64,000 nt of DNA from Mesorhizobium jarvisii (lineage in GTDB: Bacteria; Pseudomonadota; Alphaproteobacteria; Rhizobiales; Rhizobiaceae), in contig NZ_QZXA01000013.1 of the NCBI RefSeq assembly GCF_003601985.1, forward strand, positions 80,248 to 144,247, given 5' to 3'. Made by a program: the position numbers and the translations under genes. Positions 43,105-51,194 of the stretch are shown here, piece after piece. Position 1 is the first letter of the stretch. Every line of letters starts with the position of its first letter. Below the pieces are notes generated by a model that did not search any database, had not been told where the DNA came from, and saw only the letters and a program-made list of their open reading frames with translations.

Positions 43105-44975
43105 TGGCTGACGCCATGGACGAGTCCGCATTGCGCCGCGCGCTGCTGCTCATCGCCACAACAGGTCTGGCGCTTGGGTTGGGCGTGTGGCGGAGCGGTA
43201 CTGGTCCCCTCTCGCCCGACACAATCTGGACAGTGGCGACCCTGCCGGTCGTTGTCGTACTCGCCATCTCCATCTTGCGGGATTTTTGGATCGGCCGGAT
43301 CGGCGTCGACGCGATCGCGCTGGTTTCGATGTCGGCGGCTCTGCTGCTGGGGCAGGCTCTGGCAGCGGTGGTTGTCGCCATCATGTATGCCGGCGGCACG
43401 GTGCTGGAAGACTTCGCGCGTGGTAGGGCGGAACGTAATCTCAGAGCGCTGACCGATAGGGCGCCGCGCGTCGCGCATCGTAAATGCGCACAGGGCACCG
43501 AGACGGTTCCGATCGAGCAAGTAGCGGTCGGCGACGAGCTTCTGGTGCGCGCCGGCGAGTTGCTGCCGGTCGACGGATTCCTGATCGACGCTTCGGCCGT
43601 GTTGGATGAATCGACAGTCACCGGCGAGCCCCTGCCGGAGCGTCGCGGCACCGGCGACGCATTGCGCAGCGGCACAGTCAATGCCGGCGAAGCCTTTTTC
43701 ATGCGGGCCTCGGCCATCGCCGACAACAGCACTTATGCCGCGATCGTGCGCATGGTCGCGGCAGCGCAAACGGCCAAAGCGCCATTCATACGCATCGCTG
43801 ATCGTTTCGCGCTGCTCCTGCTTCCGGTCACTCTCCTGCTCGCGGGTATCGCCTGGCGACTTTCGGGTGACCCGATCCGAGGGCTCGCGGTTCTGGTGGT
43901 CGCCACGCCTTGCCCGCTGATCCTCGCGGCGCCGGTTGCGTTCATCGGGGGCGTATCGCGCGCTGCCCGCGCCGGCATTCTTATGAAAGGCAGCGCGGCG
44001 CTGGAGGCGCTCGCCCAGATACGCACCGCAATCTTCGACAAGACGGGAACTTTGACGCTGGGCGGCGCCGAGCTGATCGAGATCGACGTCGCTCCAGATC
44101 GGCAAGCCGATGAAGTGCTGCGGCTGCTGGCCTCGCTCGAACAGGCCTCCCACCATGTCCTTGCGGATTCGATCGTCCGCATCGCCCGCCGTAGAAAGCT
44201 AACGCTTTCCCAACCTTGTGATGTCCGCGAGCATCGTGGAGAAGGCCTCAAGGGTCTGGTGAACGGGATGTCGGTCGCCGCCGGGTCGAGGCCGCTCGTT
44301 CTTGGGGGCGGGCCGCTGCCAGGATGGGCGGAAAGTGCTGAAAAACGGCACCGGAGCGCGCAAGTGCTGAGGGTGTTCGTGGCTTTGGATGGCCGACTTG
44401 CCGGTATCTTCACATTCGGAGACGCCATACGCGAAGATGCTATCGAAACGGTTGGCGCTTTGCGTGCGGTAGGCGTCACGCGGATAGTCATGCTCACCGG
44501 CGACGACAGCGCGGCCGCCGAAAAAGTTTCCGCTTCGCTCAAATTCGACGCCGTGTTTGCCGATGCCACGCCGGCGGGCAAGGTCGAAACGGTCAAGGTC
44601 GAGAAGGCGACGGCGCCGACGATGATGGTCGGCGACGGCATCAACGACGCTCCTGCGCTTGCCGCGGCGACCGTTGGCGTCGCGCTCGGAGCTCGCGGCG
44701 GTACGGCCTCATCGGAAGCCGCCGATGTTGTCGTGCTGACCGATAGCCTGCAGCCGGTTGCGGAGGCGTTGCGGATCGCCATGCGCACGCGCGGTATCGC
44801 CCTGCAGAGCATCATTGTGGGACTGGCGCTTTCGGGCGCTGCGATGATCGCGGCCGCCATGGGGCACCTGACGCCAGTGGCAGGCGCGTTGCTTCAGGAG
44901 GGGATAGACGTCGCCGTCATCCTCAATGCGCTGCGTGCGCTTGGCGAGGGGCGTTTAGGGCACAGTCGGAAATAG
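43104..44975 (+). CDS. P1B-type heavy-metal ATPase with TPCP motif
   Basis: The 623-residue integral membrane pump has the metal-site motif TPCP at 268-271 in a transmembrane helix, phosphorylation Asp312 in DKTGT, TGEP in the actuator domain and GDGINDAP. There is no N-terminal metal-binding domain, and the helix count appears reduced. TPC motifs mark a minor P1B subgroup (P1B-5), of which a rhizobial member exports nickel or iron. The metal here is unknown. Translation is coupled to DUF302 and thioredoxin follows 15 bases later, which suggests a role in metal or redox homeostasis at low oxygen. Confidence 0.87.
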   Translation: MADAMDESALRRALLLIATTGLALGLGVWRSGTGPLSPDTIWTVATLPVVVVLAISILRDFWIGRIGVDAIALVSMSAALLLGQALAAVVVAIMYAGGTVLEDFARGRAERNLRALTDRAPRVAHRKCAQGTETVPIEQVAVGDELLVRAGELLPVDGFLIDASAVLDESTVTGEPLPERRGTGDALRSGTVNAGEAFFMRASAIADNSTYAAIVRMVAAAQTAKAPFIRIADRFALLLLPVTLLLAGIAWRLSGDPIRGLAVLVVATPCPLILAAPVAFIGGVSRAARAGILMKGSAALEALAQIRTAIFDKTGTLTLGGAELIEIDVAPDRQADEVLRLLASLEQASHHVLADSIVRIARRRKLTLSQPCDVREHRGEGLKGLVNGMSVAAGSRPLVLGGGPLPGWAESAEKRHRSAQVLRVFVALDGRLAGIFTFGDAIREDAIETVGALRAVGVTRIVMLTGDDSAAAEKVSASLKFDAVFADATPAGKVETVKVEKATAPTMMVGDGINDAPALAAATVGVALGARGGTASSEAADVVVLTDSLQPVAEALRIAMRTRGIALQSIIVGLALSGAAMIAAAMGHLTPVAGALLQEGIDVAVILNALRALGEGRLGHSRK

Positions 44976-44990
44976 GAGCGCCGAAAGGTC

Positions 44991-45440
44991 ATGTCGCAGG
45001 AGAATCTGGTGGTTTGCACCAAATGCGGGGTGGTCAACCGCGTGCCGCGCGGCCGGAATGGCACCGACGCGAAATGTGGAAAGTGCGGTGCGCCGCTATT
45101 TTCGGGATTGCCGCAGGACATCGATGGGGCAAACTTCGATCGCCAGGTCGGGCGCGGCAGTCTGCCCGTGCTAGTCGACATCTGGGCTCCCTGGTGCGGT
45201 CCCTGCAAGATGATGGCGCCGGCCTATGAAGCCGCCGCCAAGGCCCTTGAGCCTCACGTTCGGCTGGTCAAGCTGAATTCCGACAAAGAGCAGGCTATCG
45301 CGGCGAGACTGAGTATTCGCGGCATCCCGACGATGATCTTGTTTCATCGTCAGAAAGAAATAGCGCGAATCTCGGGCGCGATGAGCGCCAGCCAGATCGT
45401 TGGCTGGGTTCGCGAGCATATTCCGACAGGCACGAGCTAA
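44991..45440 (+). CDS. trxC: Thioredoxin 2 (TrxC)
   Basis: The 149-residue cytoplasmic protein has an N-terminal zinc finger (CTKCG at about 9-13, CGKCG at about 29-33) and a thioredoxin fold with active site WCGPC at about 69-73 and the cis-Pro segment RGIPTMILF. The zinc-binding extension distinguishes TrxC from TrxA. It lies 15 bases after the metal ATPase, with a GGAG-like site before ATG, so it is the third gene of that operon. Confidence 0.92.
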   Translation: MSQENLVVCTKCGVVNRVPRGRNGTDAKCGKCGAPLFSGLPQDIDGANFDRQVGRGSLPVLVDIWAPWCGPCKMMAPAYEAAAKALEPHVRLVKLNSDKEQAIAARLSIRGIPTMILFHRQKEIARISGAMSASQIVGWVREHIPTGTS

Positions 45441-45461
45441 CCTTTCGCGAAGTCAGGCCAT

Positions 45462-45475
45462 TTGACCTTGATCAA
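45462..45475. promoter_or_regulatory. FixK/FNR box
   Basis: TTGAC-CTTG-ATCAA matches the FixK/FNR consensus. Its centre is about 54 bases before ATG 45523, the correct distance for activation of the two-gene operon at 45523-46528. Confidence 0.8.
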
Positions 45476-45522
45476 GGCCCAGCTCGGACGCTGCGATAGG
45501 AATGGCCTCGAAGGAGTTTGCC

Positions 45523-45909
45523 ATGACCGCATTGCACGACCTCACCCCCAAATTCAGAAATATCCGCCTGCTTCTTGCTCGCGAAAAAGGCCATCCGGAA
45601 GGCGACCGCGAGGAAGGCTATGATGTGCTGGCACCGCTCACAGACGAAGGACGACTGGACGCCAAGGAATGGAAATCACACCAGGCGCTCTGCCGCGTCC
45701 GCCATTTCCGAGCCGGCGAAGACGATCTTGTCGGGCGCTTGCGCCGCAAGCCGGGCGGACAATGGTTTTTCGACTATACCGAGGGCGACCGTGACGACGA
45801 GGCCGGATTTCACCTCGACGACGAATGCTTCGTGACCGGCGAGTATGTCTCGATAAGGCGCAACGGAGCCATGCACACTTACCAGGTCGCCCGCGTGGAA
45901 CGGCCCTAG
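45523..45909 (+). CDS. Conserved hypothetical protein, 128 aa
   Basis: I know no function for this protein. It is soluble, highly charged and Asp/Glu/Arg-rich, with WFFDYTEGDRDDEAGFHL in the second half and no signal peptide. AAGGAG lies 6 bases before ATG 45523, which decides against the upstream in-frame ATG at 45502. The FixK box at 45462 indicates low-oxygen induction. It shares a transcript with the flavodoxin-like gene that follows 28 bases later. Confidence 0.72.
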   Translation: MTALHDLTPKFRNIRLLLAREKGHPEGDREEGYDVLAPLTDEGRLDAKEWKSHQALCRVRHFRAGEDDLVGRLRRKPGGQWFFDYTEGDRDDEAGFHLDDECFVTGEYVSIRRNGAMHTYQVARVERP

Positions 45910-45937
45910 CAGTTTCTTGGTTGGTAGGAGCCAAGTG

Positions 45938-46528
45938 GTGCCTCGCCATATCCTCGTTGTCATCGGCCACCCCGATCCATCACCGGAGCGGCTCTGCCGG
46001 GCCCTGGCTTCTGCTTACGCCGATGGTGCTGAACGTGCGGGCCATATCGTACGCAGGATCGATCTGGCCTTGCTGGACATTCCGCTCCTTCGGACGATGC
46101 AGGAGTTCGAGCACGGAGCGATCCCCGACAGTCTCAAGGAAGCTGCCGAGGCGGTCGTCTGGGCGGAGCATTTCGTCTTTGTCTTCCCACTTTGGCTGGG
46201 CACAGTGCCGGCGATGCTGAAAGCTTTCCTCGAGCAGGTGATGCGACCAGGCACGGCGTTCGCCTACCCAGCCAAAGGCGAGAGTTTCGCCAAATCGTTG
46301 TTGCGTGGTCGCTCCGCCCGCCTGGTCGTGACCATGGGAATGCCCGCGGCCGTCTACCGGATCTGGTTCCTCAGCCACGGGATAGCCGGCATGCGACGCG
46401 GCATCCTCAACTTTGTCGGCATCAGGCCAGTAAGGGAAACGCTGTTCGGCATGGTCGCCAGCACGAGCAAGGCGAAACGGGCGAAGTGGATCGGGCAAAT
46501 GCGTCTGCTCGGCGAGCGAGGGCTTTGA
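45938..46528 (+). CDS. NAD(P)H:quinone oxidoreductase-like flavoprotein
   Basis: The 196-residue protein has the flavodoxin-like fold of the NQO/Kef-associated family, with ILVVIGHPDPSPERLCRALA at the N-terminus, VFVFPLWLGTVPAMLKAFLEQV in the middle and VVTMGMPAAVYR later. GTG 45938 is preferred because TAGGAG lies 7 bases upstream (GTG 45935 is also possible). It probably reduces quinones with FMN/FAD. It is the second gene of the FixK-box operon, which fits redox balancing without oxygen. The 164 bases up to 46693 show no further gene. Confidence 0.8.
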   Translation: MPRHILVVIGHPDPSPERLCRALASAYADGAERAGHIVRRIDLALLDIPLLRTMQEFEHGAIPDSLKEAAEAVVWAEHFVFVFPLWLGTVPAMLKAFLEQVMRPGTAFAYPAKGESFAKSLLRGRSARLVVTMGMPAAVYRIWFLSHGIAGMRRGILNFVGIRPVRETLFGMVASTSKAKRAKWIGQMRLLGERGL

Positions 46529-46692
46529 GGTCGGTGGCCGTAACAATCGCGAGAGCAATCGGGAGTGCTGGCTCCGGCCGACAAATGCCGAGCCACTTCT
46601 TGGCAGGGTGCCCTAAATTTCGAGCGAAACTGGCGATTTCACCCAAGCTGCGAAGCTAAGGCGGTCGCGGATTTCAGCCGAGAGCCACCAGC

Positions 46693-47182
46693 CTATGGAT
46701 TAACTGTAAATTCGGCCCACATGCCGGCGCCGTAGTGGCCTGGCACGTTACAGATGAGCAGGTATTTTCCCGCTTTCAGATCAACGGTCAAATGATCCAG
46801 ATTTGCTGGGATCCAGTTCCGAAACCACGCCCTTGTCGCCTGCCTTTTCTTCGTCGACCCGGTTCTCGGCGTCAATGTAAGGAAGGGACTTCTTCGGGTC
46901 GGCGAGAAACATCGCGATCATTTCGTGAACGGTATCCTTGGAATCATTCTTCACCTTGAAGGTGACCCTTCCGGCTTTCACCGCACCGGGCGAAACCTTC
47001 ATGCCCATGGTGGCTTTTGTCATGTCCAGTCCTGGCGTCGCATAGACGAGGCCGATTGGCATCTCAGTACTTGCGCCTTTGTCCCAAAGGGAGACCTTGA
47101 CGAGTGAAGCAGCTCGAACGGCGCCGGTATTGCAGGTGATGAGTATGGCTGCGACAAGTCCAAGCTTGAATATGGTCTTCAT
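46693..47182 (-). pseudogene. Exported cupredoxin with a frameshift
   Basis: From ATG 47182 (GGAGG 6 bases upstream) the frame encodes a signal peptide (MKTIFKLGLVAAILITC...ASLVKV) and the first part of a plastocyanin-like domain (VHEMIAMFLADP, with one copper His). It runs into a stop after DPSKSGSF. The rest (LTVDLKAGKYLLICNVPGHY and the Met of GAGMWAEF) continues in the next frame to 46693, carrying the remaining Cys, His and Met ligands. One extra A in the triplet 46790-46792 explains the break. It is either a genuine recent pseudogene or a sequence error; an unbroken gene would encode about 162 residues. Confidence 0.8.
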
Positions 47183-47256
47183 GACGATCCTCCATCCGGG
47201 TGGCAGGACAAGCATTTACATTCCCACTATCCTGCTTGCGCGGTCGCGTGCTGTCC

Positions 47257-47270
47257 TTGCGCCAAGTCAA
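47257..47270. promoter_or_regulatory. Possible FixK box (TTGC-N6-TCAA)
   Basis: TTGCG-CCAA-GTCAA fits the TTG(A/C)-N6-(T/G)CAA FixK2 consensus. It lies about 81 bases before the cupredoxin start on the minus strand. It is less certain than the perfect palindromes. Confidence 0.45.
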
Positions 47271-47296
47271 ACTGGCCGGCCAACTCATCCAAGGCA

Positions 47297-48280
47297 TCAT
47301 GGCCGCAGAACCGCTGCGCCGCTCAGCCTGCCCATCCGCAAATCCTCCAGCGCCTGGTTGGCCTGCTCCAGCGGATAGACCTTTGTGTGCGTGCGCACCT
47401 GAGCGCGCTTCGCTATCGGGAAGAATTCCTCCGCGTCACGGCGAGTAAGATTGGCGACTGTAGCCAACTCTCTTTCTCCCCAGAGAAGTCGGTAAGGCAT
47501 CGGCGGGATGTCGCTCATATGGATACCGCCGCAAACCACGCGGCCGCCTTTGCGCACAGCCCGAAAAGCCGCTGGCACCAAGTCGCCGACCGGGGCGAAA
47601 ATGATCGCCGCGTCGAGCTCGGCAGCGGGCAATTCCTCGGACGACCCTGCCCAGACAGCGCCCAACGAGCGCGCGAATTCCTGTGCTTGAGCATCGCCGG
47701 ACCGCGTGAAGGCGAAGATCTGACGTCCCTGCCAGACCGCGACTTGCGTGATGATATGCGCGGCGGCGCCGAAGCCGTAGATCCCTAGCCGCCTGCCGCC
47801 GCCCGCCTTCTTGAGACAGCGCCAGCCGATCAGCCCTGCACATAGGAGTGGCGCTAGCGACACTGGATCCGCCGTGGCGTCGAGATCGAAGGCGAAACGC
47901 TCGTCGGCAACGACATGACTGGCGAAGCCGCCATCACGTGTGTAGCCGGTGAAAAAAGGCAGATCGCAAAGGTTCTCGGCACCGGCGACACAATAAGGGC
48001 AATGCCCGCAAGTATGTCCCAGCCACGGAACGCCTACTCTCTGGCCAAGCCGAGACTGTGACACGCCCTCGCCAACCAGGTCCACGATGCCGACGATTTC
48101 GTGGCCGGGCACAAGCGGCAGCTTCGGCCGCGGCAGATCGCCGTCAACGACATGCAGGTCGGTCCTGCAGACGGCGCAGGCTTCGACCCTGAGCCTTATT
48201 TCGCCCGGTCGCGGCGTAGGGTCGGGGCGATCCATAGCCTTCAACGGCGAACCGGGCTTCTCCAATACCATTGCCTTCAT
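47297..48280 (-). CDS. Zinc-dependent alcohol dehydrogenase
   Basis: The 327-residue medium-chain dehydrogenase has catalytic-zinc residues (CAVCRTDLH near 36-44, GHE), a four-Cys structural zinc lobe (CGHCPYC and ENLC, about 91-106) and a Rossmann segment LGIYGFGAAAHI. It oxidises alcohols or reduces aldehydes with NAD(P). It resembles AdhP-like enzymes that are slightly shorter than usual. GAGG stands before ATG 48280. It follows a 57-residue gene on the same strand behind a FixK box, so it is probably a fermentative enzyme of the low-oxygen regulon. Confidence 0.9.
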   Translation of the reverse strand: MKAMVLEKPGSPLKAMDRPDPTPRPGEIRLRVEACAVCRTDLHVVDGDLPRPKLPLVPGHEIVGIVDLVGEGVSQSRLGQRVGVPWLGHTCGHCPYCVAGAENLCDLPFFTGYTRDGGFASHVVADERFAFDLDATADPVSLAPLLCAGLIGWRCLKKAGGGRRLGIYGFGAAAHIITQVAVWQGRQIFAFTRSGDAQAQEFARSLGAVWAGSSEELPAAELDAAIIFAPVGDLVPAAFRAVRKGGRVVCGGIHMSDIPPMPYRLLWGERELATVANLTRRDAEEFFPIAKRAQVRTHTKVYPLEQANQALEDLRMGRLSGAAVLRP

Positions 48281-48331
48281 GACGTATCCTCGAAATGAGG
48301 AGTTAAACGCTCTGTCCGACGGGGAACGGTA

Positions 48332-48505
48332 TTATCGCGAGTGCTTGCTCCTCGCCGCGCGCGGCCTGGTGTGGCGACCGAAGCCGTAGCTCGCGGCAAC
48401 GCGACTGCGCTTCCGGGCGGAAAGCATTTCCGAATAAAGGCCCAAGGCGGCAATATAGGCAAGGCCGAGTATCCCAGCCCAGATTTCGACGGTGTCGGAG
48501 GTCAT
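48332..48505 (-). CDS. Small single-span membrane protein, 57 aa
   Basis: MTSDTVEIWAGILGLAYIAA is followed by LGLYSEMLSARKRSR, giving one transmembrane helix (about 8-26) and a basic tail. There is no known family. Support comes from position: AAGGGAA lies upstream, a perfect FixK box (48572) is centred about 73 bases before ATG 48505, and the alcohol dehydrogenase follows 51 bases later. It may be a small subunit or a membrane anchor. Confidence 0.5.
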   Translation of the reverse strand: MTSDTVEIWAGILGLAYIAALGLYSEMLSARKRSRVAASYGFGRHTRPRAARSKHSR

Positions 48506-48571
48506 GACCAAATTCCCTTGGTTGGATGGTTGGTTCCGACTCGATAGTTGCCTTGCCGAGGCATGCCAGCC

Positions 48572-48585
48572 TTGATCGCGGTCAA
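48572..48585. promoter_or_regulatory. FixK/FNR box
   Basis: TTGAT-CGCG-GTCAA is a near-perfect palindrome of the FixK/FNR type. It is placed to activate the minus-strand small gene and alcohol dehydrogenase. It also lies 154 bases before fixK on the other strand. Confidence 0.75.
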
Positions 48586-48710
48586 TCGCACAGAGAGCGC
48601 AACTAGGACGGCAAGACCTGGATCGATCGGGTGCTCTCGAGCTCGGCTCTAGGTAGTTTCCCGTAGGGACATAACCGAATTTCGGCGTTGCCGGTTTTGC
48701 GCGATTGCTG

Positions 48711-48724
48711 TTGTCACGGATCAA
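48711..48724. promoter_or_regulatory. Possible FixK-like site overlapping the fixK leader
   Basis: TTGTC-ACGG-ATCAA has one mismatch in each half to the best consensus. It sits only 15 bases before the fixK ATG (48739), more suited to repression than activation. Negative autoregulation of fixK is a reasonable but unproven reading. Confidence 0.35.
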
Positions 48725-48738
48725 CCGGGACCACAGCC

Positions 48739-49380
48739 ATGTACGCCTCCGCCAAGATCGAACTGCCGTCATACCTCCCCCAGCAGAACCCAGCCGCCAT
48801 CTTTGACGGCGCGACCGTGCAGCCGGTGAGCTTCTTCTCGGCAGGCGCCGAGATCTACGCCCAGGGCGAAAAGGCGGGTGCCCTCTACCAAGTCGAATTC
48901 GGCGCGGTCCGCATCTACCGCCTGCTCGCCGACGGCCGCAGGCAGATCAGCGCGTTCCATCTGGCGGGAGAAACCTTCGGGTTCGAGGCCGACGCCACTC
49001 ACCACTTCTTCGCCGAAGCGATCAACGCAACCGGTGTCCGGACCTTCCGCGCTCCATCAGGCACGGATATGTCCCGCCAGCTGCTGCCTCTCGCGCTCAA
49101 GGGCCTGACCCGGGCGCAGGAACATCTCCTGGTGCTTGGCCGTCAGAACGCCATTGAGCGCGTCGCGGCATTCCTCGTCGAGATGTCGGAGCGTCAGGGC
49201 GGTTTGCGGCAGGTGGAATTGCCAATGTCGCGGAACGACATCGGCGACTATCTCGGCCTCACCATCGAAACCGTTTCGCGAGTCTTCACCCGCCTGAAGG
49301 AGAAAGGCGTTATCCGCCTGCTCAGCCTGCGCAACATCGAAATTCTCAAGCGCGATACGCTGCTGGCAATGGGGGAATGA
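48739..49380 (+). CDS. fixK: Crp/Fnr-family regulator, FixK type
   Basis: The 213-residue regulator has a cyclic-nucleotide-binding-like beta-roll (about 25-115) and a C-terminal helix-turn-helix (about 165-205: MSRNDIGDYLGLTIETVSRV). The ETVSR recognition helix has the E..SR pattern that reads TTGAT half-sites. It lacks the N-terminal Cys cluster of FNR and FnrN, so it is oxygen-insensitive by itself, as in FixK under FixLJ. ATG 48739 is chosen because no better start lies in the frame from 48688. It is the obvious regulator of the palindromes around it. Confidence 0.88.
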   Translation: MYASAKIELPSYLPQQNPAAIFDGATVQPVSFFSAGAEIYAQGEKAGALYQVEFGAVRIYRLLADGRRQISAFHLAGETFGFEADATHHFFAEAINATGVRTFRAPSGTDMSRQLLPLALKGLTRAQEHLLVLGRQNAIERVAAFLVEMSERQGGLRQVELPMSRNDIGDYLGLTIETVSRVFTRLKEKGVIRLLSLRNIEILKRDTLLAMGE

Positions 49381-49426
49381 GGCCATTTAAGCCAATCCCG
49401 CGCATCAATCCTGAAAGGGGCGGAAA

Positions 49427-49942
49427 ATGAAAACCACACTTACAACCCACACCGGATTTCGCTTCGAAGTGCGCCGTGCACGCCCCGACGATGAGCCGAT
49501 CGTTGCCGAGTTCTTCACCCATGTGACGCCGGAGGACCTGCGCTTCCGCTTCCTCGGAGCCTTGAAGGAAGTTTCGCATGAGCGACTGGTGGAGATGACC
49601 CGCTCCGACGATCCGCACGTCCATAATTTTCTCGCCTTTTCGACCGACGGAATGCTGATCGCGGTGGCAACGCTTGCCAGCGATCCGGCCGACCGGCGTG
49701 GCGAAGTCGCCATCTGCATTCGCGAGGATCGCAAGCATCTTGGCGTCGGCTGGGAGTTTCTCGGCTATGTCGCGCGCTATGCCGACGACCATGGCATCGA
49801 GACGATCGAGTCGATCGAAAGCCGCGAAAATCGCGCAGCGATCGAACTCGAGCGTGAAATGGGCTTCACCGTCACAACGGACTCCGACGACGCGTCGCTC
49901 GTCCTTGTTCAGCGGAAGCTCGGCGCCAAGTTGCCAGGCTAG
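49427..49942 (+). CDS. GNAT-family acetyltransferase
   Basis: The 171-residue protein has the GNAT fold: FEVRRARPDDEPIVAEFFTH at the start, LRFRFLGALKEVS, then GEVAICIREDRKHLGVGWEF carrying the acetyl-CoA-binding R/Q-x-x-G-x-G/A-like stretch. The N-terminal half matches the GNAT domain of the Pat-like protein at 40049. It may acetylate proteins or small molecules. Its stop lies in a CTAG tetranucleotide that also contains the stop of the convergent acetate kinase gene. Confidence 0.8.
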   Translation: MKTTLTTHTGFRFEVRRARPDDEPIVAEFFTHVTPEDLRFRFLGALKEVSHERLVEMTRSDDPHVHNFLAFSTDGMLIAVATLASDPADRRGEVAICIREDRKHLGVGWEFLGYVARYADDHGIETIESIESRENRAAIELEREMGFTVTTDSDDASLVLVQRKLGAKLPG

Positions 49943-51132
49943 AACGGTCCACCGCCCACAGAGGTGCCGAAGCGCTCTATCTTGGCGGCCACCGCACGTT
50001 CCTCGTCGGCTGGAATGACAAGCACGTCGACGAGGGAATCCGGGGCGCTGACCAATTCTTCGCTGTTGCCGTTCAACTCCTTGTCGAGCGCGACGCCCAG
50101 CCATCCGGCTGCTTCGCAGATTCTCTGCCGGATCACGGGCGCATGCTCGCCGATGCCAGCAGTGAACACGAGGGTGTCGAGCCCGCCTATCGCCGCGGCA
50201 AGTGATCCGATCTCACGCCCGACACGGTAGACGAAAAGATCGACGGCACGCATCGCCGCCGGGTCTTTCGACGCAAGCAGCGTCTGCATGCTCCCGGAGA
50301 TGCCGGATACTCCCAGCAGGCCGGATCGCTCGTAGAGCAAGTCCATCAGCTCATCAGGCGACAGCTTCCGATCCTGCAGAAGATGCAGGAGGACGCCGGG
50401 ATCGATCGCTCCGCAACGCGTGCTCATGACAAGGCCGTCAAGGGTTGAGAAACCCATTGTGGTGGCGCGGCTTACGCCCTCCGTCATCGCGCACAGGCTT
50501 GCTCCGCTGCCGAGATGGGCAACGATCGTTCGGCCGCCGGCGGCAGCGCCGTAACGGTTGTGGAGCTCGCCGGCGATGTGGCTGTAGGAGAGCCCATGGA
50601 AACCGTAGGACACGATGCCTTGCTGCGACAGCTCATGCGGCAGGCCATAAAGTCTTGCAAGCTCGGGCTGCATCGCATGAAAGGCGGTGTCGAAGCAGCC
50701 TACCTGCATGGCGCCGGGCAGAAGGCGGTTGGCCAGGTCGACGAGTTCGAGGTTTATCGCCTGATGAATTGGGGCGAGCGGCTTGAGCTTGCGCAGGGCA
50801 TCGAGTGTGCGCTCGTCGATTAAGGTTGCGCGGGTAAACTCCCGACCGCCATGAACGATGCGATGCCCGACCCTGCGCACCCGTTGCAACAGACCGCGGT
50901 CCGCCAGATAGGACGCGACGGCCTCGAATGCCTTGCCGATGGAGATCGGCTGTTCGCCCAGGCTCCTGTCGAAGGGCGGCGTCGTTGCCGTGGGCGCAAC
51001 GTGGAGTCGGGGCCGCTCGCCTATTGACGAAACGCTGCCGCGCACCAGCAGGTGAAGTTCGTCGCCCCCTTGAAAGGCGGCGAACTTCAGGCTCGATGAG
51101 CCGCCATTGAGAACGAGAATTGCATCGGTCAT
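49939..51132 (-). CDS. ackA: Acetate kinase
   Basis: The 397-residue cytoplasmic enzyme converts acetyl phosphate and ADP to acetate and ATP. Diagnostic segments are ILVLNGGSSSLKF at the N-terminus, GHRIVHGG, CFDTAFH, GFHGLSY, AHLGSGAS and FTAGIGEHAP. ATG 51132 fits the conserved start; an in-frame extension to 51213 would overlap the preceding gene. It lies 62 bases after phosphoketolase on the same strand. Together they form a route that yields ATP from sugar phosphates without oxygen. Confidence 0.95.
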   Translation of the reverse strand: MTDAILVLNGGSSSLKFAAFQGGDELHLLVRGSVSSIGERPRLHVAPTATTPPFDRSLGEQPISIGKAFEAVASYLADRGLLQRVRRVGHRIVHGGREFTRATLIDERTLDALRKLKPLAPIHQAINLELVDLANRLLPGAMQVGCFDTAFHAMQPELARLYGLPHELSQQGIVSYGFHGLSYSHIAGELHNRYGAAAGGRTIVAHLGSGASLCAMTEGVSRATTMGFSTLDGLVMSTRCGAIDPGVLLHLLQDRKLSPDELMDLLYERSGLLGVSGISGSMQTLLASKDPAAMRAVDLFVYRVGREIGSLAAAIGGLDTLVFTAGIGEHAPVIRQRICEAAGWLGVALDKELNGNSEELVSAPDSLVDVLVIPADEERAVAAKIERFGTSVGGGPF

Positions 51133-51194
51133 TGCCGAGCGGTCCCAGCCGCTTTTGCGGATCGTATCCTGCCAGCCTGGCCCATCGTCATCGA

